Assembly: GCA_036510655.1 (NCBI GenBank)
Contig: DATCDQ010000124.1
Coordinates: 1-46,160, forward strand
From: Rathayibacter_A sp036510655
GTDB taxonomy: Bacteria > Actinomycetota > Actinomycetes > Actinomycetales > Microbacteriaceae
Direction of reading: 5' to 3'
Length of the DNA stretch: 46,160 bases
Part shown: piece after piece, positions 31,268-40,649 of the stretch
Position numbering within the stretch: the stretch's first letter is position 1
How the letters are laid out: each line of letters starts with the position of its first letter
Program-made: the position numbers and the translations under genes
The notes under the pieces: model-generated
Database searches by the model: none
Told to the model about the DNA's origin: nothing
Seen by the model: the letters and a program-made list of their open reading frames with translations, nothing else

Positions 31268-32734
31268 CTAGCCCAGCGGCACCGGCGTTTTCAGGTCGCT
31301 GAGGGGCGTCGACTCGAGGTGGAGCGGTGCGGTGACCCAATGCGCGGTGAACTTGTGCGTGGTGATATCGCAGGAGAGCTGCAGCCGATGTGGCGTCTCG
31401 ATGAAGACAACGTCGAAGCGAAGCGTCTCAGGATTCGACCAACCGCCGGCTGCGGCGATTGGCACGAGGTCGGTCGGTGCGTCGGCGATAGTCCACTGCC
31501 CGGGCGTGAGAACCGTCGAGAGCTCGCCTGAGTCGTCGACGAGCGTGATCCGCCAGGTCTCTGATTCTCGCGCGACGTGCACGGCGCGCAGTGACGGTTG
31601 CTCCTGGCTGCTGCTGCCGGCAGGCGCGAACGACGCATGGTGCCAGGCATCCGTCTGGAGGTGGGCAGGCACCGCGGCCTCTGCGGGGAGCGGAAGCCGC
31701 AGCCCCTCGAGTCGCGCACGCAACCGATCGTCGGCATCACCCGAAGGTGCGCCGACACCCGAAAGCGCAGGGAGAAGCTCGCTCCACACGATGTCCAGCG
31801 TTTCCTGCATGTCGTTGGTTTGGCTCGTGATGGCGACCACGGCATCCTGCTCGGGAAGGATCAGGCAGAACTGACCGCATGCGCCGTCACCGCGGTAGCC
31901 GTGTCGCGACATCCAGAATTGGAATCCGTAGCCCTGCCGCCAGTCCGGCCCTGAGGACGGGTCGTCGGGGAACGGCACGGTCGTGGCGATCTGCTGGCTG
32001 CTCGCAAGTTCGACCCACTCTTCGGGCAGCAGTTGCGAACCATGCCAGCTGCCGCGCTTCAGGTGCAGCTGGCCAAGGCGGGCGACAGCATCCGTTGTTG
32101 CAAAGAGTCCGCTGAAGCCGAGGTTCTGGCCGGGCGGATACTGCTGCCAGCCGATCGGGCCGATGCCGAGCGGGTCGAGCAAACGGGGGCGCACGTAGTC
32201 GGCCAGCGAGAGACCGCTCTGCTTCTGGACGATGGCCGCCAGCGTGTAAGTGGCCGGCTGGTTATAGGCGAAGTAGGTGCCGGGGTCGCGCTCCGGCGGA
32301 AGCATCAAAAAACCTCGGACGAGGTTCGCGGGATCTGCTTGTTCCGCTTGCGCGAGCGTGTCGAAGGTGTGCCCGGTCGACATGGATGCGAGGTGACGCA
32401 CGAGGATCGAGCGGCTGCGAGCATCCGTCACGTCAGTATCGAACTCGGGAAAGTACGAGATGGCCGGGTCGTCGAGGCGCAGCAGGCCCTCCCCGATCGC
32501 AATGCCCGCAGCGGCGGAGGTGAAGCTCTTGCTGAGCGAATAGAGCAGGTGTCGCCGCTGAGCAGCATACGGCGCCCACCACCCATGGGCGATCACCTGG
32601 CCGTGTCGCAGAACCATCAGGCTGTGCGGATCCTGCGTCGGCGAGTCTTCGAGAGCATCGAGAAAACGCAGGATGCCGTCGGCATCGACGCCCTGCGCGG
32701 ACGGGCTGCTTGTTGGTAACGGTGTGTGGTTCAT
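31268..32734 (-). CDS. Serine hydrolase, class C beta-lactamase-like
   Basis: The 488-residue protein has the penicillin-binding fold of class C beta-lactamases and esterases. The nucleophile motif SLSK lies at 66-69 (Ser66, Lys69), AYNQP (replacing the usual YxN) follows in the middle, and HGYRGDGACGQF occupies the KTG-like position. A C-terminal domain of about 150 residues is rich in beta strands and probably non-catalytic, as in the DUF3471-type extensions. AAGGAG lies five bases before the ATG. There is no signal peptide, which argues for an intracellular esterase or peptidase rather than a resistance enzyme. Confidence 0.9.
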   Translation of the reverse strand: MNHTPLPTSSPSAQGVDADGILRFLDALEDSPTQDPHSLMVLRHGQVIAHGWWAPYAAQRRHLLYSLSKSFTSAAAGIAIGEGLLRLDDPAISYFPEFDTDVTDARSRSILVRHLASMSTGHTFDTLAQAEQADPANLVRGFLMLPPERDPGTYFAYNQPATYTLAAIVQKQSGLSLADYVRPRLLDPLGIGPIGWQQYPPGQNLGFSGLFATTDAVARLGQLHLKRGSWHGSQLLPEEWVELASSQQIATTVPFPDDPSSGPDWRQGYGFQFWMSRHGYRGDGACGQFCLILPEQDAVVAITSQTNDMQETLDIVWSELLPALSGVGAPSGDADDRLRARLEGLRLPLPAEAAVPAHLQTDAWHHASFAPAGSSSQEQPSLRAVHVARESETWRITLVDDSGELSTVLTPGQWTIADAPTDLVPIAAAGGWSNPETLRFDVVFIETPHRLQLSCDITTHKFTAHWVTAPLHLESTPLSDLKTPVPLG

Positions 32735-32841
32735 CGTGACTCCTTATCTTGCTACGAGACGTCAGCGTTGTCGTGAGGGTGGCACAGCGGAGCGCGCCCA
32801 CGGGCCCCATCGACCGCATCGGTCCGGTGTCCTTTCGAATT

Positions 32842-34131
32842 TCAATCGCGAGTTCTTCGACGCGGTTCGCTTATTTCCAGTCCGGCTTGCAGTCGGCTCA
32901 GGTTCCAGGCCAGGCCAGACGTGAGCCCGTCAGAGAGTCCCGGTGGGACCGGAACAGTGTTCAGTGCATTCTCGAAATCGAGAAGGGTGTCGGTGATGGT
33001 CGCTTCGATGACCGTGTTGCCCAGGGCTCCCCATCCTGGCGCTTCGTTGATGAGTCGTTCAACACTGATTCGGCGATGGTCGAATTGTCGGTCAATCGCC
33101 AGTGCCATCGTCCAATCGATCCGCCCCTCCTGGTAGAGGTTCGGCACAGCGTCGTACAGTTCGGTGAGGGTATCCACTCCCGGCAGGTGGAGGATCCCGA
33201 CGTTCTTGGTGTGCCCGTCGTTGTCCCCGACAAGCACTCGATACGTGAGTTGACGCAACCACTGCACGAGAGGTTTCTCGCCGTTCAGCGACGCAACGAT
33301 CTCGGCGATCGCGTACGCGCTCGGCCGGTTCGGATCATGTCGACGGTCCGCGTTCTGAACCTTCGCCGAGTCGCCGAGCCAGTTGAGGCCGAGCGCTTGC
33401 GCGGCATCCTCCTGATGAACGAGCGTGATGGTTTCTCCGTTGACGCTGCGGTCGAATCGCTCGATGGCGAGATACTTCGCGGTGCCAAGGGAAGTGATCT
33501 CGCTTCGAAACGTGGACAGTCCCATCGCTCGAGTCAGTTCATGACTGTAGAACTCGTCGAGGATGCCGCGCGGCCGCGATTTCAGTTGTGGCTTGACGAT
33601 GTGAGTGGAGTGAGCGCGCCCGTGCGGTTGAAGCCAAGTGTCGCCAAACCGGGCGAGCAGCAGTTTCGGCTGGAATCCGGGAATCATCGAACGACTGTCT
33701 TCTCGTTGGCCGAGATCGTGCTCCTCGACAGATTTCTTGAGGAGTCGGTTGAGATCGGAGTCACTCAACTCGTCATAAGACGGCGAGTAGTGCGGTCTTT
33801 CGTTCGGTAAGCGGAAGGTGAGGGCACCGCCGATCGAGCCGCCGAACTCTCGCAGGATGCCGAACAAGTCGTTGTCGTTGATCCCGCGCTCGCGGGTCAT
33901 TGCCCGCCGTTGGTTTCCCTCCGGCCCGTAACCCCCGAGATAGCGTGAAACGCGCGATGTGTTCGGGGTGACTCCGGGAATGGCGGCGAAACTCTCGCTG
34001 AGGCGTACCGGCCCTGGCGTGAAGTCGTCGTCCCAGCTGAAGTTCACCTCGTGCGGTGTGCGGTTCGAGGTCGGCCGCACGGTCGCGACGTGCTGGTCGT
34101 ACAGAAGAACGTCGAGTGCGTCAGTCGCCAT
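32842..34131 (-). CDS. hipA: HipA-family toxin kinase
   Basis: The 429-residue protein matches HipA serine/threonine kinases. The N-terminal subdomain (DVLLYDQHVATVRP, FAAIPGVTPNTSRVSRYLGGYGPEGNQRRAM) is followed by the ATP-binding MIPGFQPKLLLARFG (about 147-160), SHELTRAMGLSTFRSEI and the catalytic loop VGDNDGHTKNVGIL (about 298-310) with its Asp and Asn. HipA of E. coli phosphorylates glutamyl-tRNA synthetase and causes persistence. The ATG at 34131 lies within the last codons of the upstream hipB-like gene, so the two are coupled. The frame looks intact, so the toxin may be active. Confidence 0.92.
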   Translation of the reverse strand: MATDALDVLLYDQHVATVRPTSNRTPHEVNFSWDDDFTPGPVRLSESFAAIPGVTPNTSRVSRYLGGYGPEGNQRRAMTRERGINDNDLFGILREFGGSIGGALTFRLPNERPHYSPSYDELSDSDLNRLLKKSVEEHDLGQREDSRSMIPGFQPKLLLARFGDTWLQPHGRAHSTHIVKPQLKSRPRGILDEFYSHELTRAMGLSTFRSEITSLGTAKYLAIERFDRSVNGETITLVHQEDAAQALGLNWLGDSAKVQNADRRHDPNRPSAYAIAEIVASLNGEKPLVQWLRQLTYRVLVGDNDGHTKNVGILHLPGVDTLTELYDAVPNLYQEGRIDWTMALAIDRQFDHRRISVERLINEAPGWGALGNTVIEATITDTLLDFENALNTVPVPPGLSDGLTSGLAWNLSRLQAGLEISEPRRRTRD

Positions 34132-34387
34132 CGATCCGGTCTCCGTTTGTCGTGTCTCCGGCTTGAGGAAGCTCGAAGGTGACACTGACGCGAATTCCGA
34201 GGCGGTTGAGCGTGCGGAACAGGCGGGCGACGTACAGGTTGGGTTTGCCGTCCTCGATTCCGCGCAGGTAGTCCCGCGAAAACCCGAGGGACTCTGCGAG
34301 ATCCTCTTGCCGGATTGCGCGTGCGCTGCGGACGGCTTTGACGACCGCACCGAGGTCGCGAAATGTTCTCACTTCGATGGATGGCAT
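34121..34387 (-). CDS. hipB: HipB-like antitoxin (XRE helix-turn-helix)
   Basis: The 88-residue protein has an XRE helix-turn-helix: FRDLGAVVKAVRSARAIRQEDLAESLGFSRDYLRGIEDGKPNLYVARLFRTLNRLGI, followed by a short beta-strand tail (RVSVTFELP), as in HipB. It overlaps hipA by 11 bases. HipB binds operators upstream of the operon and sequesters HipA. A palindromic site 48-67 bases upstream of its start is a good operator candidate. Confidence 0.9.
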   Translation of the reverse strand: MPSIEVRTFRDLGAVVKAVRSARAIRQEDLAESLGFSRDYLRGIEDGKPNLYVARLFRTLNRLGIRVSVTFELPQAGDTTNGDRIDGD

Positions 34388-34434
34388 GCCTTGGCCTCAT
34401 CTGCTCGGATGCGGGGTTATTCGCTCATTGAACA

Positions 34435-34454
34435 ATGCGTGAATATTCTAGCAT
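34435..34454. promoter_or_regulatory. Candidate HipB operator
   Basis: ATGCGTGAATATTCTAGCAT is a 20-base imperfect palindrome centred on GAATATTC (16 of 20 positions symmetric), upstream of hipB in an AT-rich patch. Size, symmetry and location fit autoregulation by a HipB dimer. Confidence 0.5.
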
Positions 34455-34497
34455 TCGACGATGCTCGCTTATCTACGCATCTCAATCTTCATTCCTC

Positions 34498-34540
34498 CTA
34501 CGGCACGACTGCGAATGCCCGCACCGCGTCGACCGCGTCT
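34498..34540 (-). pseudogene. Copy of the extreme 3' end of hsdR
   Basis: The leftward translation reads AVDAVRAFAVVP and stop, against AVDAVRASAVVS and stop at the end of hsdR (36879-). The DNA is clearly similar (TACGRCACGACKGCGRATGC, then GCACCGCGTCGACCGCG). It joins directly to a fragment of the DUF433 gene at about 34537. Confidence 0.7.
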
Positions 34541-34670
34541 CGCTCCAGCCCATAGTCGGCCGCGACGGCAAATCGGTCTTCGCCGGCCTGAAGCCCCCGG
34601 TACCCGCGACGACGAGAGCGATGCGCTCTGCGAAGTGGCTGCCGTATGTGATGTTCCGAAGGGCGTCTCG
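34537..34670 (-). pseudogene. Internally deleted copy of the DUF433 antitoxin gene
   Basis: 34545-34590 is almost identical to 36131-36180 (GCCCATAGTCGGCCGCGACG and onward). 34598-34662 matches 36265-36332 (GGTACCCGCGACGACGAGAG and onward). About 75-80 bases of the parent are missing between these blocks, and both gene ends are absent. It is therefore a remnant of a second copy of the antitoxin. Confidence 0.8.
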
Positions 34671-34789
34671 GCGGGCATGGTGGAGCAGGTGCAGTGGAAC
34701 GTGCAGCGGCTACTCGCAGGAGGCGAAATCAGCCGGCGAAAGCGCTGATCAAGCGAAGATCCCTCATCCGGTTTACGAGGTGCGGAGAA

Positions 34790-35272
34790 TCAGCGCACAT
34801 CGTCCCCGACTCCCGCCGCCGCCGACGGTAACAGGAACAGCGACGTCGCATAACAAAGCAACGCGATGGCGGTAGCGATGGCCATCCCGAATGAAGCCCC
34901 GTCAGCCTGGCTGCCGATGAATCCCGTTCCAGATACCCAGGCCATCAGAACCGCGAGCATGCCCACGATCGCGAGAACGAGGTGCAGGATGTAACGGGTC
35001 GACACTGCGCGCACGATCACCGAGATCCCGGCCAGAACGATCAGCGTGCCGAGCACCGCATGCACGGCAACGCTCACCGGGCCCGACCCGACCGCCGCCC
35101 CGAATGCGGCGAAGAGTGAGGCGCCCTTGTCCGTGGCAGGCAGTTTGGCATAGAGATTGACAAAAGTGCCGAGCGCGAATTCGATCACCAACATGACGAT
35201 GGCGATGTACAGCTGGAGCCGCAGTCCACTGAGCGTACGCGCCGACATCCGATTGTTAAGGGCGGTGGTCAT
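34790..35272 (-). CDS. Four-helix membrane protein, function unknown
   Basis: The 160-residue protein has four hydrophobic segments (LYIAIVMLVIEFALGTFVNL, VSVAVHAVLGTLIVLAGISVIVRA, ILHLVLAIVGMLAVLMAWVSG, MAIATAIALLCYATSLFLL). No catalytic motif is present and no family is assigned with confidence; the layout resembles cytochrome-b561-like or DUF-type four-helix proteins. The ATG at 35272 has GGAAGGA upstream, so translation is well supported. It sits between remnants of the accessory region. Confidence 0.78.
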   Translation of the reverse strand: MTTALNNRMSARTLSGLRLQLYIAIVMLVIEFALGTFVNLYAKLPATDKGASLFAAFGAAVGSGPVSVAVHAVLGTLIVLAGISVIVRAVSTRYILHLVLAIVGMLAVLMAWVSGTGFIGSQADGASFGMAIATAIALLCYATSLFLLPSAAAGVGDDVR

Positions 35273-35429
35273 GGCAGATCCTTCCGAAGAATGGGTTGGG
35301 ACGACCCCCAGCTTCGCCGCGTGCACCCCTGAGGGCGTCCTCCCACCGGAGGTACTCGCACTACTCCGTCGGGCGTAGTGCTGTCCCGACGCGGCTGTCA
35401 GGTGGGCAGGAGATTCCCCGATCCCAGGG

Positions 35430-35642
35430 CTACGAGACGACGGCGGATGCGCGCACCGCGTCGACTGCCGCGACCAGCTCGTCGACATCCGCAGCGGGGA
35501 AAAGATCTGCGGCACCCGCGGGCGACGCATCGGTGAACGGTGAGTCGGTGAACAGGATGCCTGGGTCGATGTAGCCGCGATCCGACAGCTGGCTGATAAC
35601 CAGCCTGGCAAAGAGGGTTGGCAGGACAAAGTCCGTCAACAA
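35430..35642 (-). pseudogene. Second copy of the hsdR 3' end
   Basis: The 70-codon leftward frame ends LVISQLSDRGYIDPGILFTD, SPFTDASPAGAADLFPAADVDELVAAVDAVRASAVVS. That is nearly identical to the last 60 residues of the hsdR gene product (36879 onward). The first ten residues diverge, marking the break. It has no functional start and lies just beyond the 3' end of the PIN-like toxin. Confidence 0.85.
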
Positions 35643-35680
35643 CGCACCCCGCTTGCATGGGCTCGAGCTCGATGGTGTGC

Positions 35681-36091
35681 TTACGGATAGCTGAGCTTCA
35701 GCCGTCGGACACGATCTGATTGAACAGAATATACATACGGTCCGTGTTGCCGTCCGGCGATCCGAAGAATTGTGTGTTCGTGCAACAGCAGCCGGTCGGC
35801 CATCTGCGGCCCGGTGATGTGACCATCGTTGAATGCAAATACGCGCGCATCATTCATGTACACCGACTGGGCCTCAGAGGGACGTCGGGCGATTGCGACG
35901 TCCTTGGTCAAGCACACCTCGCCCAACGCGGTAGCTTCCCGTATCCAGTCGACGTCGGCGTAACCTTCGCCCACCTCTCGTCCGTATCGTTCGTCCATCG
36001 TGGTGAGTAGCCAGCCCGCCTGACGAAGCGCTTGGGGCACAATCAGAGCACCCAGCGAACGGTCGATGAAGAACCGCTCGATGTTCGCCAT
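35681..36091 (-). CDS. PIN-like toxin (VapC45-type)
   Basis: The 136-residue protein begins RFFIDRSLGALIVPQALRQAG and continues DERYGREVGEGYADVDWIREATALGEVCLTKDVAIARRP. These match the PIN-like nuclease group typified by VapC45: early Asp, central Asp/Glu, then a conserved Lys-Asp. PIN nucleases cleave RNA using acidic residues and Mg2+. Its ATG lies three bases after the stop of the DUF433 protein, so the two form an operon. Toxin activity is inferred from family and context. Confidence 0.75.
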   Translation of the reverse strand: MANIERFFIDRSLGALIVPQALRQAGWLLTTMDERYGREVGEGYADVDWIREATALGEVCLTKDVAIARRPSEAQSVYMNDARVFAFNDGHITGPQMADRLLLHEHTILRIAGRQHGPYVYSVQSDRVRRLKLSYP

Positions 36092-36094
36092 ATC

Positions 36095-36760
36095 TCACGC
36101 GGCGAGAGTCAGTGAAGCGACCACGTCTCGGTCGAGCCCATAGTCGGCCGCGACGGCAAATCGGTCTTCGCCGGCGTGAAGCCTTGAGAGCACATCCTCG
36201 ACCCGAACGCGTGTACCGTCGATCGTTGGCTGACCGAAATTCAACCGAGGGTCAACGATGACCCGGGTACCCGCGACGACGAGAGCGATGCGCTCTGCGA
36301 AGTGGCTGTCGTATGTGATGTTCTTCAGGGCGTCCGCGACAACTTCCAAGAACACACCCTGGCCATTCACAACACGCGAGATTGATCCAGCGCGTGGCCC
36401 GCTCGCTTGGCCGACTGCATCCCAGAGCACAAGTCCGCCGTGAGCTTTCAGCTGCTGGCTGGCCAGCGCGAAATCGACTCCCATTTCGTTGCGCAGGACT
36501 CGTACAGCTTTCCGGATCTCAGGCATGGAAACCTCGGCGCGGCGGAACGCCCGCACGACGTAAGCTTCCGCGAGGGTAACGAACGGCATTGTGAATCCGC
36601 GCCCGGGCGTCACCCCCTGCACGAGTGGTTCGATTTCCTGACCCCGAACTACGTATCCTCGAGTCCAACGCTGGAACGTCTGTTGAGCCTCGCCGAGGAT
36701 CCACGCAGCCTGCCCCTGCGTGTACAGGGGTTGAAGGAGTCGCGGTTCGGGAACACTCAC
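36095..36760 (-). CDS. DUF433 antitoxin with helix-turn-helix (VapB45-type)
   Basis: The 221-residue protein has an N-terminal MerR-like helix-turn-helix (LYTQGQAAWILGEAQQTFQRWTRG), a linker helix region (TLAEAYVVRAFRRAEVSMPEIRKAVRVLRNEMG) and a C-terminal DUF433 domain (VDPRLNFGQPTIDGTRVRVEDVLSRLHAGEDRFAVAADYGLD). DUF433 proteins act as antitoxins to PIN-like toxins such as VapC45. The combination with its own DNA-binding domain suggests autoregulation. It lies between the PIN-like toxin and hsdR. Part of it exists as a decayed copy at 34537-34670. Confidence 0.82.
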   Translation of the reverse strand: MSVPEPRLLQPLYTQGQAAWILGEAQQTFQRWTRGYVVRGQEIEPLVQGVTPGRGFTMPFVTLAEAYVVRAFRRAEVSMPEIRKAVRVLRNEMGVDFALASQQLKAHGGLVLWDAVGQASGPRAGSISRVVNGQGVFLEVVADALKNITYDSHFAERIALVVAGTRVIVDPRLNFGQPTIDGTRVRVEDVLSRLHAGEDRFAVAADYGLDRDVVASLTLAA

Positions 36761-36878
36761 GCTGGCAGGTTACCAGCCACCACAGACGTCCGGTCGGAGA
36801 CTTCCTGCATCCGTGGGCAATCCGGATCTCACGCGGCGAAGAGGACCTCATCAAGCATCACGAATCGGATTCCACCTA

Positions 36879-39800
36879 CTACGACACGACGGCGGATGCG
36901 CGCACCGCGTCGACCGCGGCCGCCAGCTCCTCGACATCCGCACCGGGGAAAAGATCTGCGGCGCCTGCTGGGGAGGCGTCGGTGAACGGTGAGTCGGTGA
37001 ACAGGATGCCTGGGTCGATGTAGCCGCGATCCGACAGCTGGCTGACGACGAGGTCGACGAATCCGATCTGCTTTGCATTGAGGTTTCGGGCCGCGACGAA
37101 TGAGCTGAACACCTCGCTGGCGGAGGCGCGATCGAGGCCGGCCAGGCTGCGGATGAGGAGGCCGAGCCCGTGCGCGCGTTCGGCTTCTGCTCGCAGTTCT
37201 GGCTCGGAAAAATCGCCGGTCTCCAGCCGCATCCGCTCGAGTGTGTCGAGATCGACGGCGGTCAGCTGACGTCCGGTGCGCAGCTTCTGCAGCACCAGGT
37301 CGTTCTGGTGCCCGGCGAGAAACGACAGCAGCTTGGCGCGGAACCGTTCGTGGTCGACCCCAGGGGACGCAATCGTGATGCCCGGGTTCTCCATGTCGAC
37401 GAGCTCGTCTTCAAAGTCCGTGTACACGGTCGCCTGCGCGGGTCGATCGATCAGACGCACGAGACCCCGCAGACGGATGCGCATCGACTCGAGACTCGTC
37501 GCCGAAACCGCGTCCCACCATTCCGGCGTGAGCACCGCATCGATCAGAACAAGCTGCGCCTGCACGGCCGGAATCGTGCGCTGGTCGGCGATGCGGTCGA
37601 CGACGCCCTGAATTCGCTCGCGAACGGATGCCTCGACACCGTCGGTGAGCGCGCCGATCTCAGCCCGAAGCACCAGCAGGCCGAAGCGCTTGGCGAGTTC
37701 GTCGCTGTCGTTACCGGTGTCGCCGCCGGCGACGGTGGCGGCCGAGGGGAGCCCGCCGAGTTCGTCGGCGGCATCCTGCAATTCCGTGGTCGTGGCGTTG
37801 AGCCACGCCGCGGCCGTCGAGAAGCGGTCGACGAATTCGAGCCGCCTGCGCACGAGGAAGTTCGCCGTGTTCATGCCGGTAACGAACCCGCAGAGTGTCG
37901 CAGCGAGACCGCTGCGCAGTGCTTCCTCGTCGCTGCTCAAGCCAGCGCCGGTCAGACCAACGCCAACCCGTGCATTAAGCGCGGCCAAAACGCCGGTGCG
38001 CGCCGCAAACACTCTGTGCCCGAGCGGTCGCGAGACCACCGGCTCGGCCACATGCATGTCTTCCTGGTTGAAGAACTCGATGTTGCCGCACACGTCAAAG
38101 ACGACGAAGTCGCGTTTGTCCAGGCCTGGCCCGTACAGTTCCGGCGACAGCCGAGTGCCGCGGCCGATCATCTGCCAGTACTTCGTCTTCGACCGCACCG
38201 GCTTGAAGAAGACGAGATTCACGACCTCGGGCACGTCGATGCCCGTGTCGAGCATGTCGACCGAGATCGCCAGCTGCGGTCGCTTCGCGGGATTCCCGAA
38301 GTCGTCAATCAACTGCTCGGCGCGCACGACATTGTGCGCAATCAGCGCCGCGAACGTTCCCTTGTATTCGGGATAGTTCACGTCGAAGCGTTGCTGAATG
38401 AACTCGCATGCGCCACGTTGCGGGCGAACACGATCGTCTTGCCGAGCACGTCGCCGCCTGCGACCCGCCGCCCCTCGGTCATCAGAATTTCGAGCACCTT
38501 GTCCACAGTGTCCGCGTTGAACAGCCAGCGGTTGATCTCCGCCGCGGGCACTTCGTCGGGAATCTCGCCGTCGTCTCCCCACTCCAGCTCGTCCCACTCT
38601 TCGCGTTCGGCGTCGCTGAGATCGTCATAACGGATGCCGCTGCGCATGAACCCGAGCCCGATCGGTCGCGCTCGCGGCGGCACGAGGTAGCCGTCGGCGA
38701 TGGCCTTGTCGAGCGGATACTCGTCCGTCGGCACGCCGTCCTCGAGTTCGAACAGCCGGTAGGTGTTGTGATCGACCTCGGCCTTCGGGGTCGCGGTCAG
38801 ACCGAGCAGGAGTGCGTCGAAGTATTCGAAGATCTCGCCGAACTTCTGGTAGATCGACCGGTGTGCTTCGTCCACGATCACCAGGTCGAAGAACCCGGGC
38901 CCGAAGCGCCGCAACTCGTCCCCGGTGTCGATCAAATGCATCATCGTTTGGTAGGTCGCGGCGTACACGCGGCCCGTTCCATCCGGATTCTTCAGCAGAT
39001 TGACGGTCGACGCGCTGGGCAGAAGCGAGGTGAACGCATCCGCCGCCTGCTTGACGAGCGCCGTGCGGTCGGCAAGGAACAGCACATTCTTGGCCCAATT
39101 CGCGCGCATGAGCACGTCGACCAGCGCGATGGCCGTGCGCGTCTTGCCCGTGCCGGTGGCCATCACCAGCAGTGCCTTGCGCTGGTTGGCCTCGAACACA
39201 TCCGTCACCGAGCGGATGGCGTGCTCCTGGTAGCCGCGCCCGGCGATCGCCGTGTTGGTCGCCACGGTGCCGAGCGGATGCCGCGACGTGCGTCGTTGCA
39301 CCAGCAACTGCAGCTGCTCCTTGGTGTAGAAACCGTCGACCTTGCGCGGTGGGTAGTTGTGCGAATCCCAGAGCCAGGTGGTGTAGCCGTTGGTGTAGAA
39401 GATGACCGGCAATTGCCCGGTCTCCTGCTCGAGCGCTTCGGCGTAAAGCCGCGCCTGGTGCTGCCCGGCCGCCGGTGACGCCGTGGTCTTCTTGGCTTCG
39501 ACGATGCCGAGCGCTTTGCCGTCGTCGCCCCACAGCACGTAGTCGACGAATCCGCGACCGGATGGCGTCGGCTGGCCTGCGACCTCGTACTCGCGGTCGC
39601 GCGCCTCAGCGAGTGGCCACCCGGCCTCGTGCAGCATGACGTCGATGAGGTAGGTGCGTGTCTCCGCCTCGGTCCCGGCCTCAATCAGCTCGGTCGTGTA
39701 TTTGGCTGCGGTGGCATTCGCTGCGATGAGTTCCGTGACCTGTGCCTGCAGGGTCTTGACCTGCTTTTCGGCATCCGCACGCTTTTGTCGCTCCGACTCG

Positions 39801-40312
39801 AGCGACTTGTCTTTCGCCGCGAGGTCGGCCGCAAGCGTTTTGAGCTGCGCGAGTGTCTTGGCCCCGCCATCCGTGGTTCGGGGAATCAGCAATGCATCGA
39901 ATGGTGTGCCGGCGTCGGGAACGGTGGTCGAGACATCCGCATACCGGGTAGCAAACCAGACGCAGACGAAGTACAACTCACGGATGACCTTCAGGCCGTC
40001 CTCCGGCTTGATGAAGCCGAGCTTGTGCACGGCCGTGTTGCCCTGAATGCGGATCACGTTGAACTTCTGCCGGATGCCCGGATCGACCACCGCCTGAAAG
40101 CTCGGCTCATGCAGGCGTGCGGAGAGGTCGCGCTTGTAGGGCTCGTTGAGGCTGGTGTCGGCGGTGTACATCCAGCCGACGATGGCCTCGATCGCGCGCC
40201 GCGCACGAAACAGTGCCTCGCGCGACTCGGTGAGCGCCTTCTTCTCGGCGGCGCGCGCTTCGAAGGCCGCGGCGGGCCACTGCTCGGCCAGGAAGTCGAA
40301 GTTGCTGCTCAT
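36879..40312 (-). pseudogene. hsdR: Type I restriction endonuclease subunit R, frameshifted
   Basis: The reading frame from ATG 40312 has an N-terminal DUF4145 region (SREALFRARRAIEAIVGWMY, GNTAVHKLG), a coiled coil (about 165-205), the nuclease motif FVDYVLW...IVEAKK (about 260-275), helicase Walker A MATGTGKT (about 384-391), DEAH (VIVDEAHRS, about 480) and GLTATPK. At about 38406 one base is missing inside GCATGC: after VFARNVAHA the frame ends within 10 codons, while the next frame resumes EFIQQRFDVNYPEYKG and runs through DMLDTGIDVPEVVNL and QMIGRGTRL to the end. As read, the protein stops after about 644 of 1,143 residues. No hsdM or hsdS is present in the window. It could still be a sequencing error, but the orphan state favours decay. 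Confidence 0.88.
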
Positions 40313-40649
40313 CAGGGTTCATCCTGCAGGAGTGGCGGAAGGAAACCAAGCCTGTCGAGCTGATTGACCACAAAGGGGGTGAATTCATTCGGCGCACGTG
40401 ATAGACGATGGATTCGGCCACCTTCGGATTGAGGCACACGCAGTCCTCTCTCGATCCGGGGCAAAACCGTGCCTTCGCGTCGCCGGGCTGCCTGGAAGGG
40501 TTCTCGATAGATCCTCGCGACTTAACCGATCCGCGGCAATCAATTGAGCGCTGGAGTCGAGTCTGCCAGAACATTAGGCAATCTTGCCCGGTATCGTCAG
40601 GCAGAGCATTCAATTCTTTGACGGGTGAAACTGCGTGCGCACCTCCAAA
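40313..40649. other. hsdR upstream region, no gene
   Basis: No frame in these 337 bases has both start signals and a recognisable product. The hsdR ATG has AGGA eight bases upstream. hsdM/hsdS sequences, expected upstream of an intact type I operon, are not seen here. Confidence 0.5.

Noticed and set aside
34670..34748. C-terminal-looking + strand frame ending WNVQRLLAGGEISRRKR
   Set aside because: The tail vaguely resembles 2-hydroxyacid dehydrogenase ends, but it is too short and is preceded by the DUF433 remnant, so no call was made.
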